DNA of 64,000 bases from an uncultured Ruminococcus sp. (GCA_900541505.1 UQKK01000002.1:1-64000), one strand, 5' to 3'; positions 26,983 through 37,565 are shown, counted from the first letter of the stretch. A program made the numbers and translations. The notes: a model not told the origin generated them from the sequence alone.

Positions 26983-27465
26983 CTAGCGCAGCCGCCTGCC
27001 CTCATATCTCATTCTGGTTTTTAAAAGCTTCATCAGCTCCTGGTACACTTCCTCCAGAGTCCCCTCGCCGGGCACATATTCCAGACTCTCACAGGCTGCG
27101 CTTACAAACGCCTCATCTATCCGGGTCTTGTTGCGCAGAAGGAACTGCAAGCGAGCCTCGTCCTCTGTAAGCTCCAGGAAATCAAAAATCAAAGAAGTCT
27201 CTTCCTTGGGCGATACGTCCCCGTCTTCCTCCTGCTTGAGAAGCTCGAAACGCCAAACCTGCGCCGCATCCGGGTACTTTTCCTTATCCACCGGGCTTAG
27301 GAACATGGCAAGAGGTCTGGCGTACATGCCCCTCTCCCCGTAAAGAGCCTGATAGATGACCAGCTCCTCCTCGGTCTCCGTATGCCGGGCGATGCAGAGC
27401 ACCTGGTAACGCTTCCCCTTAAAATGTCTGTAGATTTCTCCGCTTTTGGGACGTTCTCTCTCCAT
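26983..27465 (-). CDS. DUF1653-domain protein
   Basis: A 160-residue protein with an N-terminal DUF1653 domain (YRHFKGKRYQVLCIARHTET and LVIYQALYG), a small beta-rich module common in Clostridia and gut bacteria. The C-terminal 80 residues are acidic and family-variable. The ribosome site AAAGGAG precedes the start. It lies 18 bases after ilvA. The function is unknown. Confidence 0.75.
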   Translation of the reverse strand: MERERPKSGEIYRHFKGKRYQVLCIARHTETEEELVIYQALYGERGMYARPLAMFLSPVDKEKYPDAAQVWRFELLKQEEDGDVSPKEETSLIFDFLELTEDEARLQFLLRNKTRIDEAFVSAACESLEYVPGEGTLEEVYQELMKLLKTRMRYEGRRLR

Positions 27466-27483
27466 ATGTCTCTCCTTTATCGC

Positions 27484-28698
27484 TTAATACAGCTTGGCAC
27501 TGATGAGTTTCGGGCGGAAGCCTTTCTCCTCCAGCGCATCCAGTATCTTTTTCTTGTGCTCTGTCCCGAACGCCTCCATAGTAATACGCAGTTCCACCGC
27601 CGCATTTCGGTTTGTGCTGACAAACTGGTTGTGCTCCAGTTTGATGACATTTCCCTTGTTGTCCGCAATCGTTGACGCCACGCTCACCAGCTCACCCGGC
27701 TTGTCGGGAAGGAGCACAGATACAGAGAAGATACGGTCCCTCTGAATCAGCCCATGCTGTACGATGGATGCCATGGTGATGACGTCCATATTTCCGCCGC
27801 TTAAGATGCAGACTACTTTTTTGCCGCGCAAATCCATCTGTTTTAGCGCCGCCACAGACAAAAGTCCGGAGTTTTCCACAACCATCTTGTGGTTTTCCAC
27901 CATGTCGAGAAATGCTCCTATCAGCTCATCGTCTTCCACCAGCAGCACATCATCTACATTTTCTTTCACGTAGGGCAGAATCTTCTCCCCCACTGCCTTG
28001 ACCGCAGTCCCGTCGGCAATGGTATCCGCGCTGTCCAGTTCCACGACCTCTCCTGCCGCCAGCGCAGCCGTCATACTTGCCGCCTCAGCGGGCTCTACTC
28101 CGACGACCTTTATCTTCGGATTGAGCATCTTCGCCAGGGTGGAGATGCCGGTGATAAGACCGCCGCCCCCGATGGGAACGAAAATATAATCGACAGTCGG
28201 CAGTTCCTGTACAATCTCCATGGCAATGGTTCCCTGCCCGGTCGCCACGTCCAGGTCGTCAAAGGGGTGTACGAAGGTATACCCTTCCTTTTCTGCCAGT
28301 TCCATGGCATACGCGCAGGCATCGTCATACACATCCCCGTAGAGGATGACCTCAGCGCCGTAATTTTTGGTGCGGTTCACCTTGATGAGCGGTGTGATGG
28401 TCGGCATGACGATGGTCGCCTTACACCCGTATTTCTGTGCCGCGTAAGCGACACCCTGAGCGTGATTTCCCGCGGAAGCTGTGATAAGCCCGCGCTTTCT
28501 CTCCTCGTCCGTCAGTGTGCTGATTTTGTAGTAAGCGCCCCTAAGCTTGTACGCGCCGGTATACTGCATATTCTCCGGCTTTAAATAGACCTTGCCGCCT
28601 GTCAGAGCGCTCAAATAGTCGCTGTAGATTAACTTGGTCGGGTTCGTCACCCGTTTTACAATCTCGCTTGCTTCCTCAAATTTCTCCAGTGTCAACAT
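27484..28698 (-). CDS. ilvA: Threonine ammonia-lyase with C-terminal ACT domain
   Basis: A 404-residue PLP enzyme that converts threonine to 2-oxobutyrate and ammonia. The PLP lysine is Lys51 in GAYKLRGAYYK, SAGNHAQGVA is the substrate loop, and a GGGG phosphate-binding loop follows (VPIGGGGLITG). The last 75 residues are an ACT domain (SVLLPDKPGELVSVA). The length of about 400 residues and single ACT domain match the TdcB/short IlvA group, whose members feed either isoleucine synthesis or anaerobic threonine fermentation. It starts 3 bases after ftsY. Confidence 0.93.
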   Translation of the reverse strand: MLTLEKFEEASEIVKRVTNPTKLIYSDYLSALTGGKVYLKPENMQYTGAYKLRGAYYKISTLTDEERKRGLITASAGNHAQGVAYAAQKYGCKATIVMPTITPLIKVNRTKNYGAEVILYGDVYDDACAYAMELAEKEGYTFVHPFDDLDVATGQGTIAMEIVQELPTVDYIFVPIGGGGLITGISTLAKMLNPKIKVVGVEPAEAASMTAALAAGEVVELDSADTIADGTAVKAVGEKILPYVKENVDDVLLVEDDELIGAFLDMVENHKMVVENSGLLSVAALKQMDLRGKKVVCILSGGNMDVITMASIVQHGLIQRDRIFSVSVLLPDKPGELVSVASTIADNKGNVIKLEHNQFVSTNRNAAVELRITMEAFGTEHKKKILDALEEKGFRPKLISAKLY

Positions 28699-28701
28699 CT
28701 C

Positions 28702-29643
28702 TTACCCTTCTTTCTCTTCTGTCCTGTAAAACAGGGCGTTTACAAATTCCTCTGCATCAAATTTCTGTAAATCCTCTATGGATTCACCGACCCCGATATA
28801 TTTGACCGGAATCCCCAGCTCCGACTGGATTGCCACCGCAATCCCGCCTTTGGCTGTACCGTCCATCTTCGTCAGGATAACGCCGGAAATCTTCGTCACC
28901 TCATTGAATTCCTTCGCCTGATTGAGCGCGTTCTGCCCTGTCGTCGCATCCAGTACTACCAGTGTTTCCCGGTAGGCTTCCGGATATTCCCGGTCAATGA
29001 CACGGTCAATCTTCTTTAATTCTTCCATCAGGTTTTTCTTGTTGTGGAGACGCCCTGCGGTATCGCAGAGCAGGACATCCGCCTTTCGCGCCTTCGCCGC
29101 CGCCACCGCATCGTAGACGATGGCTGCCGGGTCCGCGCCCTCCTGCCCGCCTATCATCTCCGCATCCGCGCGGTTCGCCCATTCCTTCAACTGCTCCTTG
29201 GCGGCAGCGCGGAAGGTATCTGCCGCGGCGAGGATGACCTTCTTTTTCTGGTCTTTGAGTTTCCCTGCCAGCTTCCCAATGGTGGTGGTCTTTCCCACAC
29301 CGTTGACCCCAATCACAAAGACCACGGAGGTGCGATCCTCAAACTCATAGGCAGTCTCCCCCACATCCATCTGCTCTCTGATGCTCTCAATCAAAAGCTC
29401 CCGACAGGCTTCCGGTTCCCGGATGTGTTCTTTGTGCACTTTTTCTTTCAGATTCTCGATGATTTCCATGGTCGTGTGTACGCCGAGGTCGCCCATGATG
29501 AGGGTTTCCTCCAGCTCCTCATAGAACTCGTCATCGATTTTGGAAAAGCCGTGGAAAATACTGTCCATCCCGGAGACGATATTTTCTCTCGTCTTGGTCA
29601 GCCCTGATACGAGCCGTTTAAAAAAGCCCTGCTTCTCTTCCAT
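28702..29643 (-). CDS. ftsY: Signal recognition particle receptor FtsY
   Basis: A 313-residue SRP-GTPase that docks ribosome-SRP complexes at the membrane. The N domain is followed by G-domain motifs: P-loop GVNGVGKTTTIGKLA, DTAGR in LCDTAGRLHNKKNL, and TKMDGTAKGG. It lacks the long acidic A domain of E. coli FtsY, as usual in Firmicutes. The conserved order rnc-smc-ftsY is kept, with an 18-base gap to smc. Confidence 0.98.
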   Translation of the reverse strand: MEEKQGFFKRLVSGLTKTRENIVSGMDSIFHGFSKIDDEFYEELEETLIMGDLGVHTTMEIIENLKEKVHKEHIREPEACRELLIESIREQMDVGETAYEFEDRTSVVFVIGVNGVGKTTTIGKLAGKLKDQKKKVILAAADTFRAAAKEQLKEWANRADAEMIGGQEGADPAAIVYDAVAAAKARKADVLLCDTAGRLHNKKNLMEELKKIDRVIDREYPEAYRETLVVLDATTGQNALNQAKEFNEVTKISGVILTKMDGTAKGGIAVAIQSELGIPVKYIGVGESIEDLQKFDAEEFVNALFYRTEEKEG

Positions 29644-29661
29644 TTTATACGCTCCTTTTTG

Positions 29662-32600
29662 CTATTTATCTAATTCATTTTCCAAAAGGTCCACAGACAC
29701 CAGGGTAGATACCCCTTTCTCCTGCATGGTAATACCGTACAGTCTGTCCGCGGATGTCATCGTCCCTCTCCTGTGGGTGATGACGATAAACTGTGTATTC
29801 TTCGTCAGCTTGTGGAGATACTGGGCGAAGCGGTGTACGTTGTTGTCGTCCAGCGCCGCCTCAATCTCATCTAACAGACAGAACGGGGAGGGCTTTAAGT
29901 TCTGTATGGCAAAGAGCAGGGATATGGCGGTCAGCGCCTTCTCCCCTCCGGAGAGCTGCATCATATTCTGCAGCTTTTTCCCCGGCGGCTGGGCGATGAT
30001 ACGGATGCCCGCCTCCAGAATATCTTCGTCCTCCATCAGCTCTAAGGTGCCTTTTCCTCCTCCGAAAAGCTGTTTGAACACCTTGTCAAACTCCTGGGAA
30101 ATCTGGGCGAACTGCTCTTTAAACTGCCTGCGCATCGCCGTATCTAATTCTTCAATAATCTGAAGCAGCGATTTTTCCGCTTCCACCAGGTCGTCATGCT
30201 GTCCCTTCAAAAACGTATAGCGCTCCAGAAGATTTTTATAGTCCTCAATGGCATTGACATTGACGCTTCCAAGCTTTCGGATATCATTTTTCAGACTCTG
30301 TATCTGCCGCTTCATGTAAGCCAAATCTGTCAGATTCTCATTGCGCAGCTCCATGGCATGATTGTAGGTAATCTCATACTCCTCCCACATGTAATTCATG
30401 AGCTTCTCGTTAGCCTCCTCGTAGGACTCCTTCTGGCTGTTCAAACGGAAGCACTCCTTGTCCAAATCTGACATGTGCCGGGAGAGTTCCTCTCTCTTTC
30501 CCAGGAAATCCTTGTGCTTCTGATTCAGTTCTTCCCGCTTTTTGACCTGGGTTCTGATTTCTTCCTCAATCTCCGCAAACAGTTCCCTGGAATTTTCAAT
30601 GGTGTCCTTTAAATCCTGAATCTCTGCTTCCTTTTTCTGGATTTCTTCTGTGGCGTTTCCTTTGTTGACATCCAGCGCTTTTAATTCTTCCTGAAACTTC
30701 TGGATTTCCTCCTCAATTCTGCCCGCGTTTTCCAGGATAAAGACATTTTGCTGCTCCAGTCCGGCGAGAGTCAAGTGCACCTCCTCGGACGCTTTTAACT
30801 GCACTGCCTCCAGTTCCCGGTCTTCTTTCAACTTAAGGCTTACGCTCTCAATCCTGTCGTTTAATTCTTTTTCCAGGTTCTCGGAAGTCTCCAGTTCCAT
30901 CTGGATGGAATCTTCGTTTTCCAAAATCTCCTGCAGGTTTTTCTCGAGGGTGAGCATCTCCTCCTGATAAGCCTTTCTGCGCTGCTTGGCTTCCGTCTGC
31001 CGGCTCTTCTGCTGCTCGATATTCATCTTCGCCGTATTCTCGATGACAGAGGCTTTTCTCAATGTTTCCTGTATCTCGTCAATCTCGTTGTAGCAGAGGG
31101 TACGCTTCTGCTTGATGGCACTTACCTCCCGCTCCATCTCATCCATGTCGGATTTCAACATGGCAACGGTCTTTTCAAACTCTTCAATCTCCCTGCGCCT
31201 GCTTAAAAGGTTGCTGGAGTTCTTAAAGGCACCTCCTGTCATGGCTCCGCCCGGATTGATGAGTTCCCCTTCTCTTGTCACAATGCGCAGTGACTGGCGG
31301 TATTTGCGGGCAAGCTTCACCGCGTTGTCGATGGTGTCCGCCACAATGGTGCGCCCCAGAAGCTGCTCTGCGAGCGCTTCAAAACGTTTCTCCACATGGA
31401 CCAGTGTATGGGCAAGTCCGATAACCCCCGGTTCCTTCAATGCTTCCGGAGTGCCAAACGCCCCTCTCTTTGTCATGCTCGTCAGGGGTAAAAAGGTCGC
31501 ACGCCCGAATTTATTCTGCTTTAGGAAGGCAATCATGCGTTTTGCCGTATCCTCATTGTCCGTGACGATGTTCTGGATACTGCCGCCCAAGGCGGTCTCC
31601 ACGGCAATCTCGTACTCCTTGTCCACCTTGATGATGTCCGCCACAACGCCTAAGAGTCCCTTTTCTTTCTCCTTATTCGCCATGACTCTGCGGATGCTGT
31701 TGCCGTATCCGTCATAGCGCTCGGTGATATTTTTTAAAGACTCCAGCCTGGAGGATTCCCGGTGATAGGCAGTCTGCCCGATTCTGAGCTTGTCCTGCTT
31801 CTTTGAAAGTTCCTGTTTCAGCCCTTCAATCTGCTGCTCCGTATCCTCTATCTTAAGCCGGTATCCCGCAATCTTCTGCCCTATCTGCTCTGCCTCTGCT
31901 TCATAGAAGGAGAGCTTCTCTGTCTGCTTTTTAATTTCCGCTTCCAAATCCTTTACATTGACGGAAAGGGCTTCCCTGCGGGATGTAATCTGCTGTTTCG
32001 TCGTGTCGTAGTGCTGAATCTTCGCTTTCGTAGATGCGCGATTTCCCAGGATATCCATAATTTCCTGCTTGTCTTTTTCCATCTGCGCGCTCTGCTGCGC
32101 GATGCGGGTCTGTACTTCGATAAGCGCCTGTTTCGCCTCGCTGTCCTTAGCGGAAACCTCCTGTAACCTGGCGCGCACGCTCTCCTGTTCACTGCCAAGT
32201 TCTGCCTGCTGTGCCTGCCTGGTCTCAATCTCCACCCGGATGGTATTCAGACGGTTGTCATAGTGTTCGTCATTCATCCGCGCTGTGTTAATCTGCTCTT
32301 TTAAGACATTAATCTTCCCTTCCAGCTGCTGCTTTAAAAGATTCGTCTCGTTGAGCTGGTTCTTGGCAGTCTCGATGGAATAGTCGATGCCATCCACTTC
32401 CTCCTCGATGGACTCATACTCTGCCTTCATCTCCCCGTAGCGGATATTCGCGCTTTCCAGTTCTTCCGAGGCAGTCTCATACTTTTCCTCAATCTGCTGT
32501 ATCTGCTCTTTCACCCGCTGGGCTTCCAGAAGAAACATATTGATATCGTAGGTTTTGAGCTCTTCCTTTTTCTTTAAATACTCCTTTGCCACCTCGGACT

Positions 32601-33222
32601 GTTTTTCCAGGGGACCGAGCTGCTTCTCCAGCTCCGCGAGAATATCGTTGACGCGGGTTAGGTTCATCTGTTCTTCTTCCAGTTTTTTGACCGAGAGATT
32701 TTTCCTTCTCTTAAACTTGACAATTCCCGCCGCCTCGTCAAAGAGCTCTCTTCTCTCCTCCGGCTTTCCGCTTAGGATTTTGTCAATCTGCCCCTGTCCG
32801 ATGATGGAGTACCCTTCTTTTCCGATACCCGTGTCGTAGAACATCTCATTGATGTCTTTTAACCTGCACGCCGCGCCGTTTATGAGGTACTCACTCTCCC
32901 CGGAACGGTAGAGCTTTCTCGTGACAGTCACTTCCTTGTAATCAACCGGAAGCTGGTGGTCTGCGTTGTCCAGCGTGATGGCAACGGATGCGTAGCTTAA
33001 CGGTCTTCTGTTCTCCGTGCCGGAAAAGATAACGTCCTGCATGCTCCCTCCTCGGAGCTGCTTGACTCTCTGTTCTCCCAGCACCCAGCGCACCGCGTCC
33101 GCCACGTTGCTCTTCCCGCTCCCGTTGGGACCTACAATCGCCGTGATGCCGTTATGAAATTCAAACTTTATCTTATTGGCGAAAGACTTAAAGCCCTGTA
33201 CTTCTATACTCTTTAAATACAT
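29662..33222 (-). CDS. smc: Chromosome segregation protein SMC
   Basis: A 1186-residue SMC ATPase for chromosome organisation and segregation, acting with ScpAB. The N-terminal Walker [10 protein letters not shown] is at 32-40; two long coiled coils (about 170-500 and 670-1020) flank a hinge at about 520-640 (VDTIDNAVK and GGAMTGG region); and the C-terminal signature [14 protein letters not shown] and Walker [13 protein letters not shown] complete the ATPase head. The length is typical. It starts 12 bases after rnc. Confidence 0.98.
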   Translation of the reverse strand: MYLKSIEVQGFKSFANKIKFEFHNGITAIVGPNGSGKSNVADAVRWVLGEQRVKQLRGGSMQDVIFSGTENRRPLSYASVAITLDNADHQLPVDYKEVTVTRKLYRSGESEYLINGAACRLKDINEMFYDTGIGKEGYSIIGQGQIDKILSGKPEERRELFDEAAGIVKFKRRKNLSVKKLEEEQMNLTRVNDILAELEKQLGPLEKQSEVAKEYLKKKEELKTYDINMFLLEAQRVKEQIQQIEEKYETASEELESANIRYGEMKAEYESIEEEVDGIDYSIETAKNQLNETNLLKQQLEGKINVLKEQINTARMNDEHYDNRLNTIRVEIETRQAQQAELGSEQESVRARLQEVSAKDSEAKQALIEVQTRIAQQSAQMEKDKQEIMDILGNRASTKAKIQHYDTTKQQITSRREALSVNVKDLEAEIKKQTEKLSFYEAEAEQIGQKIAGYRLKIEDTEQQIEGLKQELSKKQDKLRIGQTAYHRESSRLESLKNITERYDGYGNSIRRVMANKEKEKGLLGVVADIIKVDKEYEIAVETALGGSIQNIVTDNEDTAKRMIAFLKQNKFGRATFLPLTSMTKRGAFGTPEALKEPGVIGLAHTLVHVEKRFEALAEQLLGRTIVADTIDNAVKLARKYRQSLRIVTREGELINPGGAMTGGAFKNSSNLLSRRREIEEFEKTVAMLKSDMDEMEREVSAIKQKRTLCYNEIDEIQETLRKASVIENTAKMNIEQQKSRQTEAKQRRKAYQEEMLTLEKNLQEILENEDSIQMELETSENLEKELNDRIESVSLKLKEDRELEAVQLKASEEVHLTLAGLEQQNVFILENAGRIEEEIQKFQEELKALDVNKGNATEEIQKKEAEIQDLKDTIENSRELFAEIEEEIRTQVKKREELNQKHKDFLGKREELSRHMSDLDKECFRLNSQKESYEEANEKLMNYMWEEYEITYNHAMELRNENLTDLAYMKRQIQSLKNDIRKLGSVNVNAIEDYKNLLERYTFLKGQHDDLVEAEKSLLQIIEELDTAMRRQFKEQFAQISQEFDKVFKQLFGGGKGTLELMEDEDILEAGIRIIAQPPGKKLQNMMQLSGGEKALTAISLLFAIQNLKPSPFCLLDEIEAALDDNNVHRFAQYLHKLTKNTQFIVITHRRGTMTSADRLYGITMQEKGVSTLVSVDLLENELDK

Positions 33223-33234
33223 AAAAACTCCCGT

Positions 33235-33924
33235 CTACTTTTCTTTTTTCAGCCTCAGGATAGCCTCGTAAGCAGCCTTTTGCTCCGCCGCCTTCTTCGT
33301 GCGCCCCTGCCCGATTCCGTAGGGTGTATCCCCAATCCGCACTTCCACATAAAATGTCTTGTTGTGGTCGGGTCCCTCCTCCTTGAGAGGATGATAGAGA
33401 ATTTTCTCCTCCGACTGTGCCTGCACAATCTCCTGTAAAATAGTTTTACTATCATAAAAGAGCTTTTTGTCCTCCAAATCATTTAAGATAAAACGATGGA
33501 TAAACTCTTTTGCATTAGTAAAACCACCATCCAGGTATATGGCGCCAATGAGCGCTTCCATGGCATCGGAGGTGATGGACTCCCTCAATCTCCCGCCGGT
33601 CGCCTCCTCGCCTTTGCCGAGCAGAAGGTATTCGCCCAGCCCAATCTCCCTGGCGCAGAATGCCAGTGCCGGCTCGCATACCATGCTCGCCCTTGTCTTA
33701 GTGAGTTCCCCTTCCGAGACCTCCGGCGATTCCAGGTAGAGATATTCGCTGGATATCAGTTCCAGCACCGCATCCCCCAAAAACTCCAGACGCTCGTTGC
33801 AGTCCTTTTTTGCCATACGTTTTTCGTTGGTATAAGAACTGTGTGTCATCGCCTGGCACAGAAGAGAGAAATCCCGAAATTCATATCCTATCTTCTTCTC
33901 CAGACTTCTGATTTTCTTCATCAT
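33235..33924 (-). CDS. rnc: Ribonuclease III
   Basis: A 229-residue endonuclease that cuts double-stranded RNA, including rRNA precursors. The catalytic signature ERLEFLGDAVLE is followed by the second metal-site region (ALIGAIYLDGG), and a C-terminal dsRNA-binding domain spans about 155-225. The start at 33924 is preferred over one 11 codons earlier, which would overlap the acpP terminator hairpin; GAGGA and AGGA lie upstream. Confidence 0.96.
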   Translation of the reverse strand: MMKKIRSLEKKIGYEFRDFSLLCQAMTHSSYTNEKRMAKKDCNERLEFLGDAVLELISSEYLYLESPEVSEGELTKTRASMVCEPALAFCAREIGLGEYLLLGKGEEATGGRLRESITSDAMEALIGAIYLDGGFTNAKEFIHRFILNDLEDKKLFYDSKTILQEIVQAQSEEKILYHPLKEEGPDHNKTFYVEVRIGDTPYGIGQGRTKKAAEQKAAYEAILRLKKEK

Positions 33925-33945
33925 GTCCTGCTTTCCTCTTAAAAC

Positions 33946-33969
33946 GAAAAAGCCCATAGGGGCTTTTTC
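33946..33969 (-). terminator. Terminator or attenuator between acpP and rnc
   Basis: A 10-bp perfect stem (GAAAAAGCCC / GGGCTTTTTC) with a 4-base loop is followed by GTTTT on the minus strand. It would separate plsX-acpP from rnc-smc-ftsY, fully or partly. Confidence 0.65.
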
Positions 33970-33990
33970 ATCTCTTTCATTCCTATCCTA

Positions 33991-34221
33991 TTATTCAACA
34001 GCCTTCTTAATCTGGTCTACTGCATCCTGTACAGTCACGATTTTCTCCGCCTCATCATTGTCAATCTCAATGTCGTATTCTTCCTCAATCCCCATGATAA
34101 TCTGGAAAATATCCAATGAATCTGCACCCAGGTCATCTACGAATGTAGTCTCCGGTTTAATTTCTTCTTTCTGGACATTTAATACGTCCGCAATGATTTC
34201 CTGCAATTTTTCAAATTCCAT
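33991..34221 (-). CDS. acpP: Acyl carrier protein
   Basis: A 76-residue carrier for growing fatty acyl chains. Ser35 in GADSLDIF is the 4'-phosphopantetheine attachment site. The protein is highly acidic and of standard length. It follows plsX by 26 bases and is followed by a hairpin terminator, which fits its need for high expression. Confidence 0.97.
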   Translation of the reverse strand: MEFEKLQEIIADVLNVQKEEIKPETTFVDDLGADSLDIFQIIMGIEEEYDIEIDNDEAEKIVTVQDAVDQIKKAVE

Positions 34222-34247
34222 AGTTCTCTTTCCTTTCTCTTTCCTGA

Positions 34248-35276
34248 CTATTCTTCTTTTTGTCCATCCTCAGCCTTCCCAATCGATTCCCGAATCTTTT
34301 CATTGATATTCTGCTCTTTGAACGTCAGGCATTGGATGATGGAATTGCATACCTCTTTTGAAGTAGAACTCCCATGAGTTTTGACAACAAGTCCATTCAA
34401 TCCCAGGAGAGGCGCTCCGCCGTATTCACTGGAATCAAAATCTTTTAAAGTAGCTTTCAGCGCAGGCTTTACAAGAAGTGCCCCAATCTTGCTGCGAAGA
34501 GATGCCATCATCCCTTTTTTGAGCTTTTTGACAAGAGCTCCGCCAACCCCTTCGTAGAGCTTCAGGATGACATTGCCGACAAACGCCTCGCACACGATGA
34601 CATCCGCCGCCCCGTATGGAATCTCTCTGGCTTCCACGCTCCCGATAAAGTTGATGTCCTTACATTCTTTGAGAAGAGGGAATGTCTCTTTCACGAGGGC
34701 ATTGCCCTTTTCCTCCTCCGCGCCGATATTCACAATTCCGACGGTGGGGTTCTTCTTCCCCATCACATGCTCCATGTAGATGGAACCCATCTTCGCAAAC
34801 TGTACCAGATGTGAGGGACGCGCATCCACATTCGCCCCGCAGTCAATCAGCAGGGAAACACCCTTTAAAGTCGGCATAAGCGGCGCCAGAGGTGGTCTTT
34901 CCACACCCTTTATCCGCCCCACCAGAACCTGTCCTCCCACGAGAACGGCACCGGTGCTGCCCGCGGACACGAAAGCATCCGCCTCCTTCTTCTTCACCAG
35001 GTTCATGGCGACCACAATGGAAGAATCCTTCTTCCTGCGGATTGCCATCACCGGCGGCTCTGCTGTCTCAATGACCTCTGTGGCATTGACAATCTCAATC
35101 TGGTCCTTTGGATAAGTATATTCTGATAATTCCTTCTTCAGTACTTCCTCCTGACCGGTAAGCAGCACCTTGATATCCTGCCTCAGCTTAACGGCCTCCA
35201 CTGCCCCTTTTACAATCTCCTTCGGCGCGTTGTCGCCGCCCATCGCATCCAGGGCTACTTTCGTAATATCAGACAT
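34248..35276 (-). CDS. plsX: Phosphate acyltransferase PlsX
   Basis: A 342-residue enzyme that makes acyl-phosphate from acyl-ACP for PlsY. Characteristic motifs are ALDAMGGDNAP at the start, the STGAVLVGG and LIDCGANVDARP segments, and the C-terminal GAPLLGLNGLVVKTHGSS. The start at 35276 follows AGGAGG; a frame extension 36 codons upstream crosses the promoter and is rejected. It is the first gene of the plsX-acpP unit. Confidence 0.97.
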   Translation of the reverse strand: MSDITKVALDAMGGDNAPKEIVKGAVEAVKLRQDIKVLLTGQEEVLKKELSEYTYPKDQIEIVNATEVIETAEPPVMAIRRKKDSSIVVAMNLVKKKEADAFVSAGSTGAVLVGGQVLVGRIKGVERPPLAPLMPTLKGVSLLIDCGANVDARPSHLVQFAKMGSIYMEHVMGKKNPTVGIVNIGAEEEKGNALVKETFPLLKECKDINFIGSVEAREIPYGAADVIVCEAFVGNVILKLYEGVGGALVKKLKKGMMASLRSKIGALLVKPALKATLKDFDSSEYGGAPLLGLNGLVVKTHGSSTSKEVCNSIIQCLTFKEQNINEKIRESIGKAEDGQKEE

Positions 35277-35304
35277 TTCTCTTCCTCCTATCGCTACTGA
35301 AATT

Positions 35305-35333
35305 ATTCTACTGGATATTAGTGTAAAAATCAA
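35305..35333 (-). promoter_or_regulatory. plsX promoter
   Basis: On the minus strand TTGATT and TAGAAT are 17 bases apart, 28 bases before the plsX start. In many Firmicutes FapR binds near plsX, but no clear FapR operator was recognised here. Confidence 0.65.
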
Positions 35334-35473
35334 GAACAAAGTGCGAAAGCGCGCCCTAAGTTTCTTCTGCATGTCACGATTCACAGCCGCCCCGCTTACA
35401 TGCTCGTCCGCCGCTTCTTCGCTGCTGAAGTTCCGCGCCCTACATAACTAAGGTTTTCGCTCACCGCAAGCAC

Positions 35474-35503
35474 AAAAAAAGACGTAAAAACAAAGTTTTA
35501 CGC
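35474..35503 (-). terminator. rpmF terminator
   Basis: On the minus strand a 9-bp stem (GGCGTAAAA with TTTTACGTC, one GU pair) is followed by a run of seven T. It separates yceD-rpmF from plsX. The stretch 35334-35473 shows no gene. Confidence 0.75.
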
Positions 35504-35520
35504 CTTTTCTCTTTCTTCAA

Positions 35521-35700
35521 TTAATCAACAGAAATGATTTCTTTTTTGTTGTAAGAGCCACATGCCTTACATACTCTGTGAGGCATCATGAGTTCTCCGC
35601 ACTTGCTGCATTTTACCAGGTTCGGAGCGCTCATCTTCCAGTTAGCTCTTCTTTTATCTCTTCTCGCCTTGGAAGATTTATTCTTTGGACAGATTGACAT
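35521..35700 (-). CDS. rpmF: Large ribosomal subunit protein bL32
   Basis: A 59-residue ribosomal protein. It begins MSICPKNKSSKARR and contains RRANWKMSAPNLV, both typical for bL32. The zinc ligands Cys31, Cys34, Cys44 and Cys47 are present, so this is the zinc-binding (C+) form. It lies 3 bases after yceD, the usual arrangement, and is followed by its own terminator. Confidence 0.97.
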   Translation of the reverse strand: MSICPKNKSSKARRDKRRANWKMSAPNLVKCSKCGELMMPHRVCKACGSYNKKEIISVD

Positions 35701-35703
35701 AGG

Positions 35704-36231
35704 TTACACCTCCTTAAAATTCTTAAATAGGTCGCGGACAACCGACATTCTGGGGTCAAGTCCTGTGTCTTCACAGTCACAGGAACCCTCATTCAGATTC
35801 TGACCACATACACTGCAAATTCCCCGGCAGTCTTCCCTGCAAAGGACTTTCGCCGGCCATCCTATCAAAATCTCATTATAGAGTAATTTCTCCACGTCAA
35901 GGTTATATCCGTCGATAAAGTTGGACTCATCCAGTTCTTCTGTTAACTTGTCATCTGAAACTTCCAAATCCACATGCTTTGTCACATGCAGATGAAATTC
36001 CTGCCTGACTTCTTCAAGACACCTGTCACAGGGAATAGCAATGGCGAGTTCTGCCTCAACATAAATCAGCATCTCCCTGCCTTTGACATGCTCCACTCTT
36101 ATATGGACCGGGTTTCTCTCGACAATCGGGAACGTCCCCGCCTTCGTCCGGAAATCCTTCATCTCCAGACTCACGGTCTCGTCCACTGTCTCGTGCCGGT
36201 CTGACATCACGTCTGTCAGATTGATTAACAT
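35704..36231 (-). CDS. yceD: YceD-family (DUF177) protein, 23S rRNA accumulation
   Basis: A 175-residue protein of the YceD/DUF177 family, which is linked in E. coli and plants to 23S rRNA accumulation. The beta-rich N-terminal half is followed by CDRCLEEV and a C-terminal cysteine cluster (CREDCRGICSVCG, then CDCED), probably metal-binding. It is encoded directly before rpmF, as in most bacteria. The symbol follows the family name. Confidence 0.88.
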   Translation of the reverse strand: MLINLTDVMSDRHETVDETVSLEMKDFRTKAGTFPIVERNPVHIRVEHVKGREMLIYVEAELAIAIPCDRCLEEVRQEFHLHVTKHVDLEVSDDKLTEELDESNFIDGYNLDVEKLLYNEILIGWPAKVLCREDCRGICSVCGQNLNEGSCDCEDTGLDPRMSVVRDLFKNFKEV

Positions 36232-36260
36232 AACTGATTGCTCCTATCCATACCTAGACT

Positions 36261-36288
36261 ATTATACCATGTAAAAACTGTTTGTCAA
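36261..36288 (-). promoter_or_regulatory. yceD-rpmF promoter
   Basis: On the minus strand a perfect TTGACA and a perfect TATAAT are 16 bases apart, with TGG before the -10 box. It lies 29 bases before the yceD start. The strength fits a ribosomal protein gene. Confidence 0.85.
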
Positions 36289-36368
36289 GAGGTGTTTTTC
36301 TTCCTGTATCACTTCTTGTTTTCTTCTTATTCTCTTACCATTCGGCGTATCTTTCAGACCGCACTCTG

Positions 36369-37565
36369 CTATTTTACCAGAGCCATCGTCTCTCTTGCGA
36401 TTGCCAGCTCCTCGTTGGTCGGGATAACGAATACCTTCACCTTGGAGTCCGCAGTGGAGAGCATCTCTTCTTTTCCTCTTAAGCCTTTGTTCTTCTCCTC
36501 GTCAAACTCAATGCCTAAGTATCCCAGATAGCTGCAAACCTGGCTTCTCACAATATCATCGTTCTCACCGATTCCCGCTGTAAATACGATATCATCCACA
36601 CCGTTCATCGCTGCCGCATACGCACCGATATATTTCGCTACGCGGTAAGAGAACACTTCCATAGCAATCTGTGCTTTCTTATCCCCGGAAAGAGCTGCAT
36701 CTGTCAAATCACGGAAATCACTGGAGAGGTCTCCGGAAAGGCCGTACACACCGGACTCTTTGTTGAGCACCTTCATGACTCCGTCTACATCCAGACCTTC
36801 TTTGTGAGCGATAAACTCCATGATTGCCGGGTCGATATCCCCGCTTCTTGTTCCCATCACAAGACCCTCCAACGGAGTCAGACCCATGGAAGTGTCCACA
36901 GATTTTCCGTTGAGCACTGCTGTCACGCTGGCGCCGTTTCCTAAGTGGCACACGATGGTCTTCAGATTATCATAAGGTTTTTCCATGAGCTCTGCCGCTC
37001 TCTTGGATACAAAGCTGTGGCTTGTCCCGTGGAATCCGTAGCGTCTTACTTTATATTTCTCATAGTATCTGTAGGGAAGTCCGTACATATATGCCTTTTC
37101 CGGCATTGTCTGGTGGAAAGCGGTGTCGAATACTGCCACCATCGGTGTGCCCGGCATCAGTTTCTCACAGGCAGCTACGCCGATTAAGTTTGCCGGGTTA
37201 TGCAGCGGCGCCAAGTCGTTGCACTCCTCCACTGCCTTTTTCACTTCGTCTGTGATGACAACGGAAGAAGCGAACTTTTCTCCGCCGTGTACCACACGGT
37301 GACCGACTGCCCCAATCTCGTCCAAGCTCTTTACAACGCCGGTCTTCTCATTGGTCAGCGCCTCCAGCACGTACTGGATTGCCTCTGTGTGTGTGGGCAT
37401 CGCTTTCGCGGATTTTTCTTTGTCCCCGCCTGCCGGCTGGTAGGTAAACTGTCCGTCAATACCGATTCTCTCGCACAGTCCCTTTGCCAGAACTTTCTCT
37501 GATTCCGCATCGATGAGCTGGAATTTCAGAGATGAACTTCCACAGTTGATAACTAATACGTTCAT
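36369..37565 (-). CDS. ackA: Acetate kinase
   Basis: A 398-residue ASKHA-fold kinase that converts acetyl phosphate and ADP to acetate and ATP. The N-terminal [13 protein letters not shown] binds ATP phosphates, GHRVVHGG and the catalytic Asp in [12 protein letters not shown] follow, and GTRSGDIDP and FTAGIGEN complete the site. AGGAGG precedes the start. It follows pta by 125 bases and provides ATP by substrate-level phosphorylation. Confidence 0.98.
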   Translation of the reverse strand: MNVLVINCGSSSLKFQLIDAESEKVLAKGLCERIGIDGQFTYQPAGGDKEKSAKAMPTHTEAIQYVLEALTNEKTGVVKSLDEIGAVGHRVVHGGEKFASSVVITDEVKKAVEECNDLAPLHNPANLIGVAACEKLMPGTPMVAVFDTAFHQTMPEKAYMYGLPYRYYEKYKVRRYGFHGTSHSFVSKRAAELMEKPYDNLKTIVCHLGNGASVTAVLNGKSVDTSMGLTPLEGLVMGTRSGDIDPAIMEFIAHKEGLDVDGVMKVLNKESGVYGLSGDLSSDFRDLTDAALSGDKKAQIAMEVFSYRVAKYIGAYAAAMNGVDDIVFTAGIGENDDIVRSQVCSYLGYLGIEFDEEKNKGLRGKEEMLSTADSKVKVFVIPTNEELAIARETMALVK

